Below are positions 17,971 to 26,973 of a stretch of 37,610 nucleotides of DNA, piece after piece. Below the pieces are notes generated by a model. That model ran no database searches. It saw only the letters and a list, made by a program, of their open reading frames with translations, and was not told where the DNA came from. A program made the translations under genes and the position numbers. Position 1 is the stretch's first letter; every line of letters begins with the position of its first letter. The DNA comes from Planctomycetaceae bacterium (GTDB lineage Bacteria; Planctomycetota; Planctomycetia; Pirellulales; Pirellulaceae): contig CANHVO010000022.1 in the NCBI GenBank assembly GCA_947463915.1, forward strand, positions 1 through 37,610. Direction: 5' to 3'.

Positions 17971-19374
17971 TTACCCAAACAGGTAGCGGAAGAGCAGGAA
18001 CAGCGTTCCAGACATGGTTACGCAGACTGGAAACGTAAGCACCCAAGCCATCAGGATTTTCGTAATCATACTTCTTTCAAGATTCCTCACACCACCCGAT
18101 GCAAACATGGAGCCCGCGATCCCTGACGAGAGGACGTGCGTTGTGCTTACGGGTAGCCCAAGGTAGGTGGATGCGGCTATCGTACTTGCGGCAACGATTT
18201 CAGCCGATGCCCCTTGAGCATAGGTCAAGTGTGTCTTGCCGATCTTCTCACCGATCGTAACTACAATACGCTTCCAACCAATCATCGTACCGACTCCTAG
18301 CGACAACGCGATCAGCACAATAACCCACGTCGGCGAATAGTCGGTATGCTTTTTCAGAGCCTCGCAGTTCTTGTAAAAGGCCTTCACCGAAGGCGTTTTC
18401 TCGATTTCTCCAATCGCAGCAAGCTGCTTCGTTTGGTTCCGAATCAACAAGATGCTCTTGCGAATCTCAAAGGCAGGGGATTGCGGCGCGACGCCGGATT
18501 CTGAATCGCTCGTTGCAATCGACATGAGTTCTGTGATTGGCTCCTTGGCTGCTTCAAGAACCTCACGGAAAGGTGCCGCAGCAGGGTCTGCCACTGCCGA
18601 TTGAAAACTTTCCTCGACAGCTCTGACTGTGACAGTCAGGTTCTCCTTTGGAATCCTATCGTCCAGAGCGAACTTGGCCGGAACAATCCCAATCAAGATC
18701 AACATCATCAGGCCGATTCCTTTTTGGCCGTCATTGGACCCGTGCGAAAAGGAAACCAGTCCGCAAGTTGATATCAACACGCAACGGATCCAGGTCGGCG
18801 GTGGCGCATCCCCTTCTGGCGACCTGAAAAGGTTTTCGCTTCTTCGAAACAACATAGAGAGCAAACTCATTAGTGATAAAGCCAGAACAAAACCGAACAG
18901 CGGCGAGATCAAAAGCGACAGTCCAACCTCGCCAGCTTTATGCCAGTTGACTGCCGCCTCGCCCGTGCCCGGCAGAAGACTATACGCAATGCCCACGCCA
19001 AGAATCGCCCCCACCAGGGTGTGCGAACTTGATGCCGGAATCGATAGCAACCAAGTACCGAGATTCCAAAAAATCGCAGTCAAAAGAATGGCCGCAACCA
19101 TCCCTAAGCTATGAACAGTTACTTGATCGACCAGGGTTTCGACTGGGAGCATGTTGATGATTCCCATCGCGACAGTTGTTCCGCCAACGAAAACGCCAAG
19201 TCCGTTGAGAATTCCTGAGAGTAGCACGGCATGCCATGGCTTCATGGAATTCGTGTAAATCACGGTGGCAACGGCATTTGCGGTATCGTGAAACCCGTTA
19301 ATAAACTCAAAAGCACAGACACAGAAGAGGCAAAGCAGAAGCAGCACCGAGAAGCCAAAATCGAGTCCAAACAC
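17971..19374 (-). CDS. pit: PiT-family inorganic phosphate transporter
   Basis: Low-affinity, cation-coupled phosphate permease of the inner membrane, 467 residues with about ten membrane segments. The two inverted family repeats are visible: GFHDTANAVATVI near the N-terminus and GASAEIVAASTIAASTYLGLPVSTTHV near the C-terminus. SHGSNDGQKGIG lies in the middle. A hydrophilic loop of about 110 residues (roughly 235-345) separates the halves. It starts with GTG at 19372-19374, supported by GGAG nine bases upstream; no better ATG is nearby. The gene is followed at once by the TAXI-type gene, giving a probable two-gene operon. Confidence 0.93.
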   Translation of the reverse strand: MFGLDFGFSVLLLLCLFCVCAFEFINGFHDTANAVATVIYTNSMKPWHAVLLSGILNGLGVFVGGTTVAMGIINMLPVETLVDQVTVHSLGMVAAILLTAIFWNLGTWLLSIPASSSHTLVGAILGVGIAYSLLPGTGEAAVNWHKAGEVGLSLLISPLFGFVLALSLMSLLSMLFRRSENLFRSPEGDAPPPTWIRCVLISTCGLVSFSHGSNDGQKGIGLMMLILIGIVPAKFALDDRIPKENLTVTVRAVEESFQSAVADPAAAPFREVLEAAKEPITELMSIATSDSESGVAPQSPAFEIRKSILLIRNQTKQLAAIGEIEKTPSVKAFYKNCEALKKHTDYSPTWVIVLIALSLGVGTMIGWKRIVVTIGEKIGKTHLTYAQGASAEIVAASTIAASTYLGLPVSTTHVLSSGIAGSMFASGGVRNLERSMITKILMAWVLTFPVCVTMSGTLFLLFRYLFG

Positions 19375-19580
19375 AGGTTTTTTCTCCGATCAAACCAACT
19401 ATGAATTTTCGTGAATGCGTTTCTACACGTATCAGGCCGACATACTTTACAGCAATAGGCGCGTGCAGTGTTAAGCTTTGATGAAGCTTGTTGTTCGTCC
19501 TTTGCGATGCGGCGCAAGTCCTACAAAGGGATCGACTGGTATCCGAACTCCCCTCCTCCTCCTCGGGGAGACTGCTGCCC

Positions 19581-19649
19581 GTAGCGAAAGTCGTCAAAAC
19601 TTTCGACTGCTTCACGAAGACTACCGAAACTCTTGACGAGTTTCGCTAC
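19581..19649 (-). repeat. 69-bp REP/BIME-like double hairpin, copy 3, inverted
   Basis: The reverse complement aligns base for base in length with the copies at 12329 and 16419, with GTAG and CTAC at the outer ends and only the 15-base spacer strongly diverged. It lies in the 320-base gap between the pit start and the end of the SIMPL gene. Nothing else is recognised in that gap. Confidence 0.78.
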
Positions 19650-19693
19650 TACGTCTCGCCTGACAGGTTTTTCAATATCGACTCAACGCGAAA

Positions 19694-20779
19694 CTACTCA
19701 ACGCGATATCGCACCGTCAAACTCAAGTTCTGCTTGAGTTGATTCAAGCTATCCATCCGAATTTCGCCGGTCGGGATAAGAGGCTCCCAATCGCTCAACG
19801 TGCTACTGGATGAAGCCACAGGATAGGATGGGTAAGAGTAATAGGTCGGCAAAGGCAAGCTAGAGCTAGTTGCAGCAAAGCGTGGACTCACACCTACGTT
19901 GACACTGTCTATCTTCCCGAGCTTCAAGTTTCCAGCTTTGGCCATTTGAATCGCCATCTTTTCTGCGGATTGAAACGCAGCTTTCAACGTTTCTGCGTTG
20001 TCGGACTCCGCTACAAAGCCAACGAAGAAGGCTCTCGGTGATGCAACAGGACTGCTGAACATACTGCGAGTATCACCGTTGCGAATATCGATCTTCGTAA
20101 GTTCAAAAATTTCATCTTCCTGCTCAGGCGTGAACTTATGGATCAAGTTTCTGCCGTCGAGGTTTTCTTTGGCGATTGCAGCCAGCAGTTTGGGCTTCAT
20201 CGCAGCGATCTCGATCGGGGATTTGCCCTCAATACTCCAATCCGCAGAAACCGCGGAGATCGCAATGACAAAAGTCGGCAATGATTTTGCAGGCTCGGTG
20301 CGTTGAGCTGGAGTAAGTCGCATTGCAGGCATCGCCTGGACCGCGTTCATCGGAATCGCAGGTGCTATCTGAACCGCCTGGAATGCGTTGGGTAATGCAT
20401 TCACTTGCACGCCCATCTGCGCCTGTGCAACCGAGTATGGATTTGCGTTCGAGGGATTCGTTTCTATTTCTGCAAATTCAAACGAACTTGCTAATGCTCC
20501 AAGCTCAATGAGCGAAGCCTGTATTGCTTTCATGTGCGTAGAAATCTTTTCAATTGCCTTGTCCTGGGTCGCATCCTCGGCTTTGAACTGAAACACCACA
20601 CGAAGCGCTTTCGGCTTAACCGCGATTGGTCGAATGACGTTGAGCGTTAGACCTTCGCTTCGCGCGGTCGCATTCAATGCGGTTGCGGAAGCAGGATAGT
20701 TTTGCGCATTCGCAGTGGAGACGGCAAGAAAGCAAACAGTCAAGATAACAGCAATCGTGTTCCGAAACTGGATGAGCAT
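19694..20779 (-). CDS. Secreted SIMPL-domain (DUF541) protein
   Basis: A 361-residue protein with a signal peptide (hydrophobic segment about residues 7-20, cleavage near ANA at 25). The region from about residue 30 to 300 shows the SIMPL pattern: a small opening domain with strand KALRVVFQFKAEDATQDKAI, a long helix and GALASSFEFAEIE, and a second part ending in a helix with SAEKMAIQMAKAGNLKLGKID. An Ala/Pro-rich insertion occurs at about 110-165. SIMPL proteins are exported and their role is poorly defined. The gene begins 43 bases after the purB stop in the same direction, so cotranscription with purB is likely. A link to purine synthesis is not implied. Confidence 0.72.
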   Translation of the reverse strand: MLIQFRNTIAVILTVCFLAVSTANAQNYPASATALNATARSEGLTLNVIRPIAVKPKALRVVFQFKAEDATQDKAIEKISTHMKAIQASLIELGALASSFEFAEIETNPSNANPYSVAQAQMGVQVNALPNAFQAVQIAPAIPMNAVQAMPAMRLTPAQRTEPAKSLPTFVIAISAVSADWSIEGKSPIEIAAMKPKLLAAIAKENLDGRNLIHKFTPEQEDEIFELTKIDIRNGDTRSMFSSPVASPRAFFVGFVAESDNAETLKAAFQSAEKMAIQMAKAGNLKLGKIDSVNVGVSPRFAATSSSLPLPTYYSYPSYPVASSSSTLSDWEPLIPTGEIRMDSLNQLKQNLSLTVRYRVE

Positions 20780-20822
20780 CGTTAGGCTTCTCTTTTCAAT
20801 ATGGGCTACAAAGTTGGTAAGT

Positions 20823-22166
20823 TCAAATGCCTGTGTAATTGAATGGCGTAATTTTTGTCAGCTCGACTTTGATCGCATCCGATACGTTGAGCGACTGGAT
20901 AAACGTGGCGATCGTGGTCGCATTGATGGCTGCGTTGGTTCGCGTTAGCCCCTTGAGCGCTTCGTATGGCTCGGGATATCCTTCACGTCGTAAAATGGTT
21001 TGGATCGCTTCTGCAACGACTGCCCAGTTTGCCTCCAAGTCGGCTTGGATCGCAGGCTCATTGAGCAGTACTTTACTTAACCCCTTCAATGCGGATTTGC
21101 ATGCGATCAACGTATGCGCGATAGGGACTCCAATGTTCCGCAAAACTGTCGAGTCCGTCAGATCACGCTGCAAGCGCGAGATCGGTAGCTTGGCACTGAG
21201 GTGTTCGAACAATGCATTGGCAATCCCCAAATTTCCTTCGGCGTTTTCGAAGTCGATCGGGTTAACTTTGTGCGGCATTGCAGACGAGCCAACTTCACCC
21301 GCCTTGATCTGCTGTCGGAAATAGTTCATCGAGATGTACGTCCAGAAATCTCTGCACAGGTCGATCAAAATCGTGTTGATGCGCTTTAAGCCATCAAAGT
21401 AAGCGGCTAGGTTGTCATAGTGCTCGATCTGTGTCGTCGGACTCGAACGCTTCAGCCCAAGCGAGGCCACAAACTGATTGCCAAAAGCATTCCAGTCTTG
21501 ATCGGGATAAGCGACGTGGTGCGCGTTGAAGTTTCCGGTTGCTCCGCCGAACTTGGCCGAAAACGGAACTTGCTCGAGCAAATTCAACTGCTGCTTCATC
21601 CTCTCGACGAACACCTGTATCTCTTTGCCAAGGCGAGTTGGCGAGGCGGGTTGACCGTGCGTTCTCGCAAGCATCGGAACATCAGCCCACTCGGCTGCCA
21701 TCGATGCGAGCTTTTCCGTCACTTTGTGAATGGCCGGTAGCAACACCGAGAAATGAGCTTCCTTAAGCAACAGCGGAGTCGCGGTATTGTTGATGTCCTG
21801 AGACGTTAGTCCAAAATGGATGAACTCCTTGATGTCATTCAACCCAAGGCTATCTAGCTTGCCCTTAATGAAGTACTCGACAGCTTTCACATCGTGGTTC
21901 GTCGTGCGTTCGATGTCCTTGACCGCGATCGCATCCGCCTCCGAAAACGACTCAAAAATCGTGCTTCGAAGCTTCGGATAAACAGACGGTGAAACGCTTT
22001 TTAACTGGGGTAGGGGAATCTGGCATAGAGCGATGAGGTATTCCGTTTCAACGCGAAGCCGGTATTGGATAAGCGCCGCTTCTGAGAAATACGGCCTTAG
22101 TTCTGCGGTCTGCTGCGAATAGCGACCATCGACAGGAGAAACGGCCCAAAGTGGGTTCTGAGTCAT
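20823..22166 (-). CDS. purB: Adenylosuccinate lyase
   Basis: Fumarase/aspartase superfamily enzyme that cleaves SAICAR and adenylosuccinate, in the cytoplasm, 447 residues. The N-terminal AVSPVDGRYSQQT matches the E. coli-type PurB. The superfamily signature GSSAMPHKVNPIDFENAEGN is in the central region (about residues 283-302), and the motif with TSQDINNTA (about 124-132) is present. The ATG at 22164-22166 is the natural start. It acts two steps after carboxylation in the same pathway as purC, which is elsewhere in the window. Intact. Confidence 0.96.
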   Translation of the reverse strand: MTQNPLWAVSPVDGRYSQQTAELRPYFSEAALIQYRLRVETEYLIALCQIPLPQLKSVSPSVYPKLRSTIFESFSEADAIAVKDIERTTNHDVKAVEYFIKGKLDSLGLNDIKEFIHFGLTSQDINNTATPLLLKEAHFSVLLPAIHKVTEKLASMAAEWADVPMLARTHGQPASPTRLGKEIQVFVERMKQQLNLLEQVPFSAKFGGATGNFNAHHVAYPDQDWNAFGNQFVASLGLKRSSPTTQIEHYDNLAAYFDGLKRINTILIDLCRDFWTYISMNYFRQQIKAGEVGSSAMPHKVNPIDFENAEGNLGIANALFEHLSAKLPISRLQRDLTDSTVLRNIGVPIAHTLIACKSALKGLSKVLLNEPAIQADLEANWAVVAEAIQTILRREGYPEPYEALKGLTRTNAAINATTIATFIQSLNVSDAIKVELTKITPFNYTGI

Positions 22167-22325
22167 GAATTGGGAGATAGCAAGGGGGAAAGAAATCGAT
22201 CCAAGGCACGCAATCTAACGGTTTTTGCACGGATTGGAAATTGCAGTAGACGTCTACTTGCGATTTCTGCGACTATCCGGACTGAGCCAAGATCTAAAAA
22301 TAGGGGCCTTCCTGAGGTTGCGAAC

Positions 22326-22676
22326 GTGAGAACTGCAAAAATACTGCGAAATTCGTTGGTTTGTGCCACGCTAGCCTTAGCATTTGGTTGCGCGAATCGC
22401 AGCTCGTACAACCCATACCAGCAGTATCCTCAATATCCACAGCAATACGGCCAACAGCCGATGCAAGCTTATCCCTTCGGCCAGCCAGGGCAAATCCAAG
22501 CAAGCCCTCAAGTTGGCACGCCTCCAGCAGGCGGACTTGCCCCCGTCTATCCAATACCAACTGGTTACAACCAACCCGGATACATGCAGCCCGGATATAT
22601 GCAACCGGGTCAACAAATGCCCCAATACAATGGGCCACCACCTGGTCAATCACGCGGACCACTCATCGGAAGTTAG
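22326..22676 (+). CDS. Small Pro/Gln/Tyr-rich putative lipoprotein
   Basis: A 116-residue protein starting with GTG at 22326, supported by GAGG eight bases upstream. A frame extending back to 22170 has no signal and is less likely. A hydrophobic segment ends in LAFGC at about residue 23, an imperfect lipobox. The mature part is low complexity, rich in Pro, Gln, Tyr and Gly, and contains a short repeat (GYMQPGYMQPGQ). No catalytic domain is visible. It is transcribed divergently from purB, with about 160 bases between starts. It could be a surface or envelope linker protein, but no function is assigned. Confidence 0.65.
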   Translation: MRTAKILRNSLVCATLALAFGCANRSSYNPYQQYPQYPQQYGQQPMQAYPFGQPGQIQASPQVGTPPAGGLAPVYPIPTGYNQPGYMQPGYMQPGQQMPQYNGPPPGQSRGPLIGS

Positions 22677-22750
22677 GCCAGCAGTAACATTGCCACTTTC
22701 AGCCCCCTGAGTTAGCACGACTTTGGATTCATCGCACCGCCAGGGGCAAG

Positions 22751-22930
22751 TGTAAAACGATTGTCCTCAATCGTTTCGGAAGTGCAGACCACAATCGCAT
22801 TCCAATTGCACCATCAAATCGCGGCTTGTCTGTTCTGCGGGACGGGACCTAAAGTGCCCGCCGAGCGATTGAGACAATCGCTCTACACTCTGAATCTAAA
22901 ACGCCAAAGCTGCGGACGGCGGGGGCAAGC
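22751..22930 (+). repeat. 180-bp tandem repeat, unit 1
   Basis: The unit is identical to 22945-23124 at about 171 of 180 positions. Each unit starts with a hairpin (ACGATTG-TCCT-CAATCGT) and carries a second (AGCGATTG-AGA-CAATCGCT) followed by CTACA. No gene is visible in 22677-23186. Confidence 0.85.
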
Positions 22931-22944
22931 CCCGAAGGGGCGAA

Positions 22945-23124
22945 TGTAAAACGATTGTCCTCAATCGTTTCGGAAGTGCATACCACAATCGCATTCCAAT
23001 TGCACCCTTAACTCGCGGCTTCTATGTTCTGCGGGACGGGACCTAAAGTGCCCGCCGAGCGATTGAGATAATCGCTCTACACTGTGAATCTAAAACGCCA
23101 AAGCTACGGACGGCGGGGGCAAGC
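22945..23124 (+). repeat. 180-bp tandem repeat, unit 2
   Basis: The second unit is separated from the first by a 14-base spacer. Differences cluster in the middle, while both hairpins are kept. One stem base differs (GAGACAATCG against GAGATAATCG). Confidence 0.85.
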
Positions 23125-23127
23125 CTG

Positions 23128-23177
23128 GCACGAAACGCAAGAGCGTAAACTAGCATTCGCTCGCTTGCGCGTCGTGC
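23128..23177 (-). terminator. Candidate terminator hairpin after the multi-haem gene
   Basis: An imperfect stem of about 18 bases (GCACGA..CGCAAG..GCG with CGC..CTTGCG..TCGTGC) lies within 10-60 bases of the stop codon at 23187 on the minus strand. There is no clear T run, so it may instead be another palindromic repeat. Confidence 0.45.
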
Positions 23178-23186
23178 TATAGCTCT

Positions 23187-26100
23187 CTACCATGAAATCG
23201 ATTGCGTGATCACAATTTCCCCTTCACGCGGCAGTGACGCTCTCAACTCCTGGTGGTCGCCTATCGCCATCAAATCCGCTTTCACGCCGGCCACTCGAAT
23301 TTTCGCTTGCTTGCTTAACGTAAAGCTACCATCCGCCTCAGATTGGATTTGACCGCTTCCAAGCAGCACCGTAAGACCATCTGTAGGCTTATTCACTTTA
23401 ATCTTCAACTCGCGATCGAATCCAGAACCTTTACCACCAGAACTCTTAGCATGAGGACGTGGTGTGTCTTCGATCTCCACATCCAAAAACTGATATTTGA
23501 ATGTAGGTTGGCCCGAAGTATTCAATGCGTAACCGCGGAACTGATAGCCTCGAGCCCTCGCTTTCTCAGTCGGCCAAGCTTCCGTCGGGGATGCAAGCTT
23601 CGCAATTGGGGCAGCTTTTTCAAATCGGACTACCTTGTCACCTAACGGGCTCTGAACACCTTCACCTCGTCCCGTCCAGTGCTTCCCCGCATCGATGAAT
23701 TCGTTTTGCCAAAGGATGGACAAGCTCATGTTGCCAGCGTCCCAGGCAAGATTCACATGCTCCGGATATCCAACTGCAATTCCGCGCGGGCTAAGCCCCT
23801 CGATGAAGTTGCGATAGATTACGGGCTTTGTGTCCGCCGCCAATACCATTGCTTCGGCATCAAGCCCCGACGGCTTACTCGCGTCCTTGCCCTGAGAAAG
23901 GTACAGCCAAAGCGCATCAATCTGCCGATCTGCATCCCCGTCAAATACGGTTTCAAGCGCCGATTTGCCCTCAGGGAAACTAAGCGGCATGCGAGTCCCT
24001 GGCCGATACTCCGTTGGAGCCAGCATGTAGCGATGGAACCAGTCCTCTCGCAATCGCTCCGTCATGGTCAACATGTCAATCGCTTGGATTCCCGGCGTAC
24101 CCTTGTTACCAAACCGATGGCACTTGATACAGGATAGACCGTTGCTGCCTGTTAGCTTGCGACCCGCAACGAGCAACTCTTTGCCCTCGGGACTTTCGAT
24201 GTTCGGGATGTGGGATGGCTTCGCGGATTTGCGTTCGTCGATGGCAACCAACTTCGACCGAAGCCCCTGCAAGTTTTTAGCGCCAAAACCTGGCATACGC
24301 GTGATCATGTAAGGTCGATCCTTGGCTCCTTCTGCAATGATCTTGTCGATGACTTCTGGCCGCAATTTATCACCGACTCCCGTCAACGGCGGAGGAACTC
24401 GGCCTTCGTTCCCCATTTCCTTCATGGTCGTGGTAAACAAAGCGTCGCGTGCAGGCTCCGGTCCAACCACCGAATCGCGACTATGGCAAGCGTAGCAATT
24501 CTTGGCCGCCATCTGCAAATGCACCATCTGACTGTCGGTCATCGGTTTCGATTGTTCGGCCAAAGCGGTTTCGATGGCACTGCGTTGCGTTCGAGTCAAT
24601 GCATAGTCTGGCAATCCTGGCGAAACTTTTTCTGCCAAACAGCCTTGGGCAGGTCGAAGCTGGTTGAGCGGCTTTGAAGTGATTTTCGCATTCGCCTTTT
24701 TCGACTCCAATTCAAGCTGATGGCAATTGACGCAGCCCTTCGATTCAAAAAGCTCTTGCCCTAAAGCGACTTGCGAAAGGTCCGGCCTAAACTTGGCCTC
24801 AATCAGCTCTTCTCGCACGTTTCCAGTGGGGTCGGAAGTGACGATATTCCCGATCGAGGTCCGAATAATATCTGGGCCCTCAACCTCGAGTGACAGTTCC
24901 TCGCCACCGGACGCTTCGAAGTACTCAATTCTCAGCTTATGAATGCCGGTCTCCAAGCGAATCGTCCCCTGTACGTTGGATTTCGGATGAATACCATCGG
25001 AAACAACAACCTGCTTGTCGTCGATAAGCAATCTGCTACCGTCATCCGATCCGAGAAAAAAAGTGTGATCGCCAGTAGTGGTCACTGGAAGATAAGTATC
25101 AAATCGCATTGCGAAATCATCCTTTCGGCCAGCAATCGATAGATCGAGGCCGATGGTAGTGCCTGTCTTTACCGCTTTGAGTTTATCGAAATCTGGGAGC
25201 TTATCGAATTTGCCGTGATAGACAGTGGCTGCAAACTGCTCGACCCCAGGAACGATGATTTTTTCACCGAGCAGATAACAAGCAAGATCGTTGGCTTCAT
25301 CGCGGCTCTTCGTCAGCTTGGGCATAGTCCCGCTGGGACGTATCGACAGAGGATCAAGCAAGAAGGCTCGGAGCCCATCGAGGGTGTACTTGCTAGTCAA
25401 GTCCCCAAGTGGCACGCTCGTGCCCACCAATGTGTTCATACCTTGGCGAGGTGCATGGCAGGCTACGCAACCGATAGTGTGAAACAAAGTTTCACCGCGC
25501 AGTGCCGCCGCGGAGTCACCTGAGCGATCAATTCGCTTGCCTGTTATCGAAAGGAAACTTGCGATCGCTTGCACTGACTTTGACCGTTCCTCCGTCGATT
25601 GACCGTGGAACAAATCAGGCATCGTCGTTCCCGCCTTAGCTTTGTGAGGAGTCCCGATCAAGGTAAGCATATGGTCAGGCCGCAGTCGCGAAGCAACTCG
25701 ATCTAGGATCGGCGCTGATTTGCGAGCAAGTTCAGCGTCGTCCGTCGCATGACAAGCGACGCATCCCAGTTCAGAAATCAGAATCTTGCCAGACAACGAG
25801 GCATCCTCCGAGAATCGCTCAGCGCCTGACACGATTGGTCGCAACGATTCGCGGTCCGCATCGCGAGACAGGACCCAAATATTTCGGTATCGAACTGGAT
25901 TTCCATGGTCTTGTAGATGAATGGGGCCGTCCGAATTGTCTTCGGCGATTGGTGCAGCGGCTGTCGGACCGGGGACGGGCACATCGCGCTGAACAACAAC
26001 ACCATTGAGTCGTACTGTCAATTTTGCATCGGACGTTTTTTTGCCTGCCGAATCAAAACGGGCTGCCGAAAATTCAATATCGTACGTTTGCCACGTCAGT

Positions 26101-26810
26101 GGTGGAAAACAAAGGTTGATGTCGGGATCGCGAACAGAGTAAATGCCTCCCGTTTCGTTGTTTTTGCCCTCAAGGCCAAACGAATCCAGGATTTGCGTTT
26201 CGTATCGACCTTGGTGGTAAACGCCACTATTGCCCCGCCCTTGCCCGTTTGCTTTCGGTTGGAAAGGGGTGCGAAACTCGATGTGCAGCGTGTAATCACG
26301 GAAGGTATCTTTGCTCGTTACCCCTTGAATGAGCAAGCCGTCGTCGGTTCGCTTTGCGCCGCTATCCCAGTGCTTTGCAATCGAATCTTGCGTTCCATCA
26401 AATAGCACGATGGCTCCGGTCGGCGGTTTCGCGCCCAACGAAGGGCTTTGACGTTCGATCTTCTTTAGCCCTTTGCTTTTGACTATCTCCGCGACGGTAT
26501 CAGCATCGCCGTCGGTGCGCTGTGGAGGAGCCCCGTTCCAACCTGCACCAGGAAGCCCACCGGGAAAAAGAACCACATTAAAGTCCCCATCGCCCGAAGC
26601 GATCACCTGCAACCCCATCGTCGGAGCAGCATATTCCCCTTGGACGGCGAAGTCGGGATCGGACTGAGCAGCCTCGGGAGAATCGGAGACTTTTGGCTTT
26701 TGAGCGATTGAAGTCGCCGTCAAACACAGGAATCCGAGAAACAAAGAGGCCATTCGACAGATTGCACAGCGAGCAGCAATTCTCAGGTGCCGAGAGTGAA
26801 TTCGAAGCAT
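23187..26810 (-). CDS. Secreted penta-haem cytochrome c fused to DUF1080 and PA14 domains
   Basis: About 1207 residues with an N-terminal export signal (hydrophobic segment about 20-37). A DUF1080 domain (about 130-315), typical of 3-keto-disaccharide hydrolase-like and carbohydrate-related proteins, shows GAIVLFDGT, RGNSGVYHQGRYETQILDS and a final RYRNIWVL. Two CxxCH haem sites follow (about 350 and 448), then a PA14-type domain (about 520-645, with FFLGSDDGSRLLIDD), then three more CxxCH sites (about 693, 772 and 894). The C-terminus is beta-rich. Planctomycetes have many haem proteins fused to sugar-binding modules. A role in oxidising or sensing polysaccharides is inferred. The ATG at 26810 is chosen over an in-frame TTG at 26819. 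Confidence 0.85.
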   Translation of the reverse strand: MLRIHSRHLRIAARCAICRMASLFLGFLCLTATSIAQKPKVSDSPEAAQSDPDFAVQGEYAAPTMGLQVIASGDGDFNVVLFPGGLPGAGWNGAPPQRTDGDADTVAEIVKSKGLKKIERQSPSLGAKPPTGAIVLFDGTQDSIAKHWDSGAKRTDDGLLIQGVTSKDTFRDYTLHIEFRTPFQPKANGQGRGNSGVYHQGRYETQILDSFGLEGKNNETGGIYSVRDPDINLCFPPLTWQTYDIEFSAARFDSAGKKTSDAKLTVRLNGVVVQRDVPVPGPTAAAPIAEDNSDGPIHLQDHGNPVRYRNIWVLSRDADRESLRPIVSGAERFSEDASLSGKILISELGCVACHATDDAELARKSAPILDRVASRLRPDHMLTLIGTPHKAKAGTTMPDLFHGQSTEERSKSVQAIASFLSITGKRIDRSGDSAAALRGETLFHTIGCVACHAPRQGMNTLVGTSVPLGDLTSKYTLDGLRAFLLDPLSIRPSGTMPKLTKSRDEANDLACYLLGEKIIVPGVEQFAATVYHGKFDKLPDFDKLKAVKTGTTIGLDLSIAGRKDDFAMRFDTYLPVTTTGDHTFFLGSDDGSRLLIDDKQVVVSDGIHPKSNVQGTIRLETGIHKLRIEYFEASGGEELSLEVEGPDIIRTSIGNIVTSDPTGNVREELIEAKFRPDLSQVALGQELFESKGCVNCHQLELESKKANAKITSKPLNQLRPAQGCLAEKVSPGLPDYALTRTQRSAIETALAEQSKPMTDSQMVHLQMAAKNCYACHSRDSVVGPEPARDALFTTTMKEMGNEGRVPPPLTGVGDKLRPEVIDKIIAEGAKDRPYMITRMPGFGAKNLQGLRSKLVAIDERKSAKPSHIPNIESPEGKELLVAGRKLTGSNGLSCIKCHRFGNKGTPGIQAIDMLTMTERLREDWFHRYMLAPTEYRPGTRMPLSFPEGKSALETVFDGDADRQIDALWLYLSQGKDASKPSGLDAEAMVLAADTKPVIYRNFIEGLSPRGIAVGYPEHVNLAWDAGNMSLSILWQNEFIDAGKHWTGRGEGVQSPLGDKVVRFEKAAPIAKLASPTEAWPTEKARARGYQFRGYALNTSGQPTFKYQFLDVEIEDTPRPHAKSSGGKGSGFDRELKIKVNKPTDGLTVLLGSGQIQSEADGSFTLSKQAKIRVAGVKADLMAIGDHQELRASLPREGEIVITQSISW

Positions 26811-26921
26811 AATTCTCAAGGAAAAACAGTGGGAAGCCTGCGGTCAGGAAATCGACTGCGAGGATTATAATCGGACTTGGGTATCCCAAGGTGGCGGCAA
26901 AAGAATTTTGGTTCGCTAAAA

Positions 26922-26955
26922 CAGTGTCGCACACTTGTCTCAATTGTTACTGTGC
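26922..26955 (+). repeat. 34-bp direct repeat, right of the multi-haem gene (copy 1)
   Basis: 31 of 34 bases match 29899-29932 in the same orientation. It contains a palindromic core (ACTTG-TCT-CAATTGT). Together the two copies bracket the delta-60/dockerin gene. Confidence 0.75.
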
Positions 26956-26973
26956 GAGCAACGCCCGCCAAAA

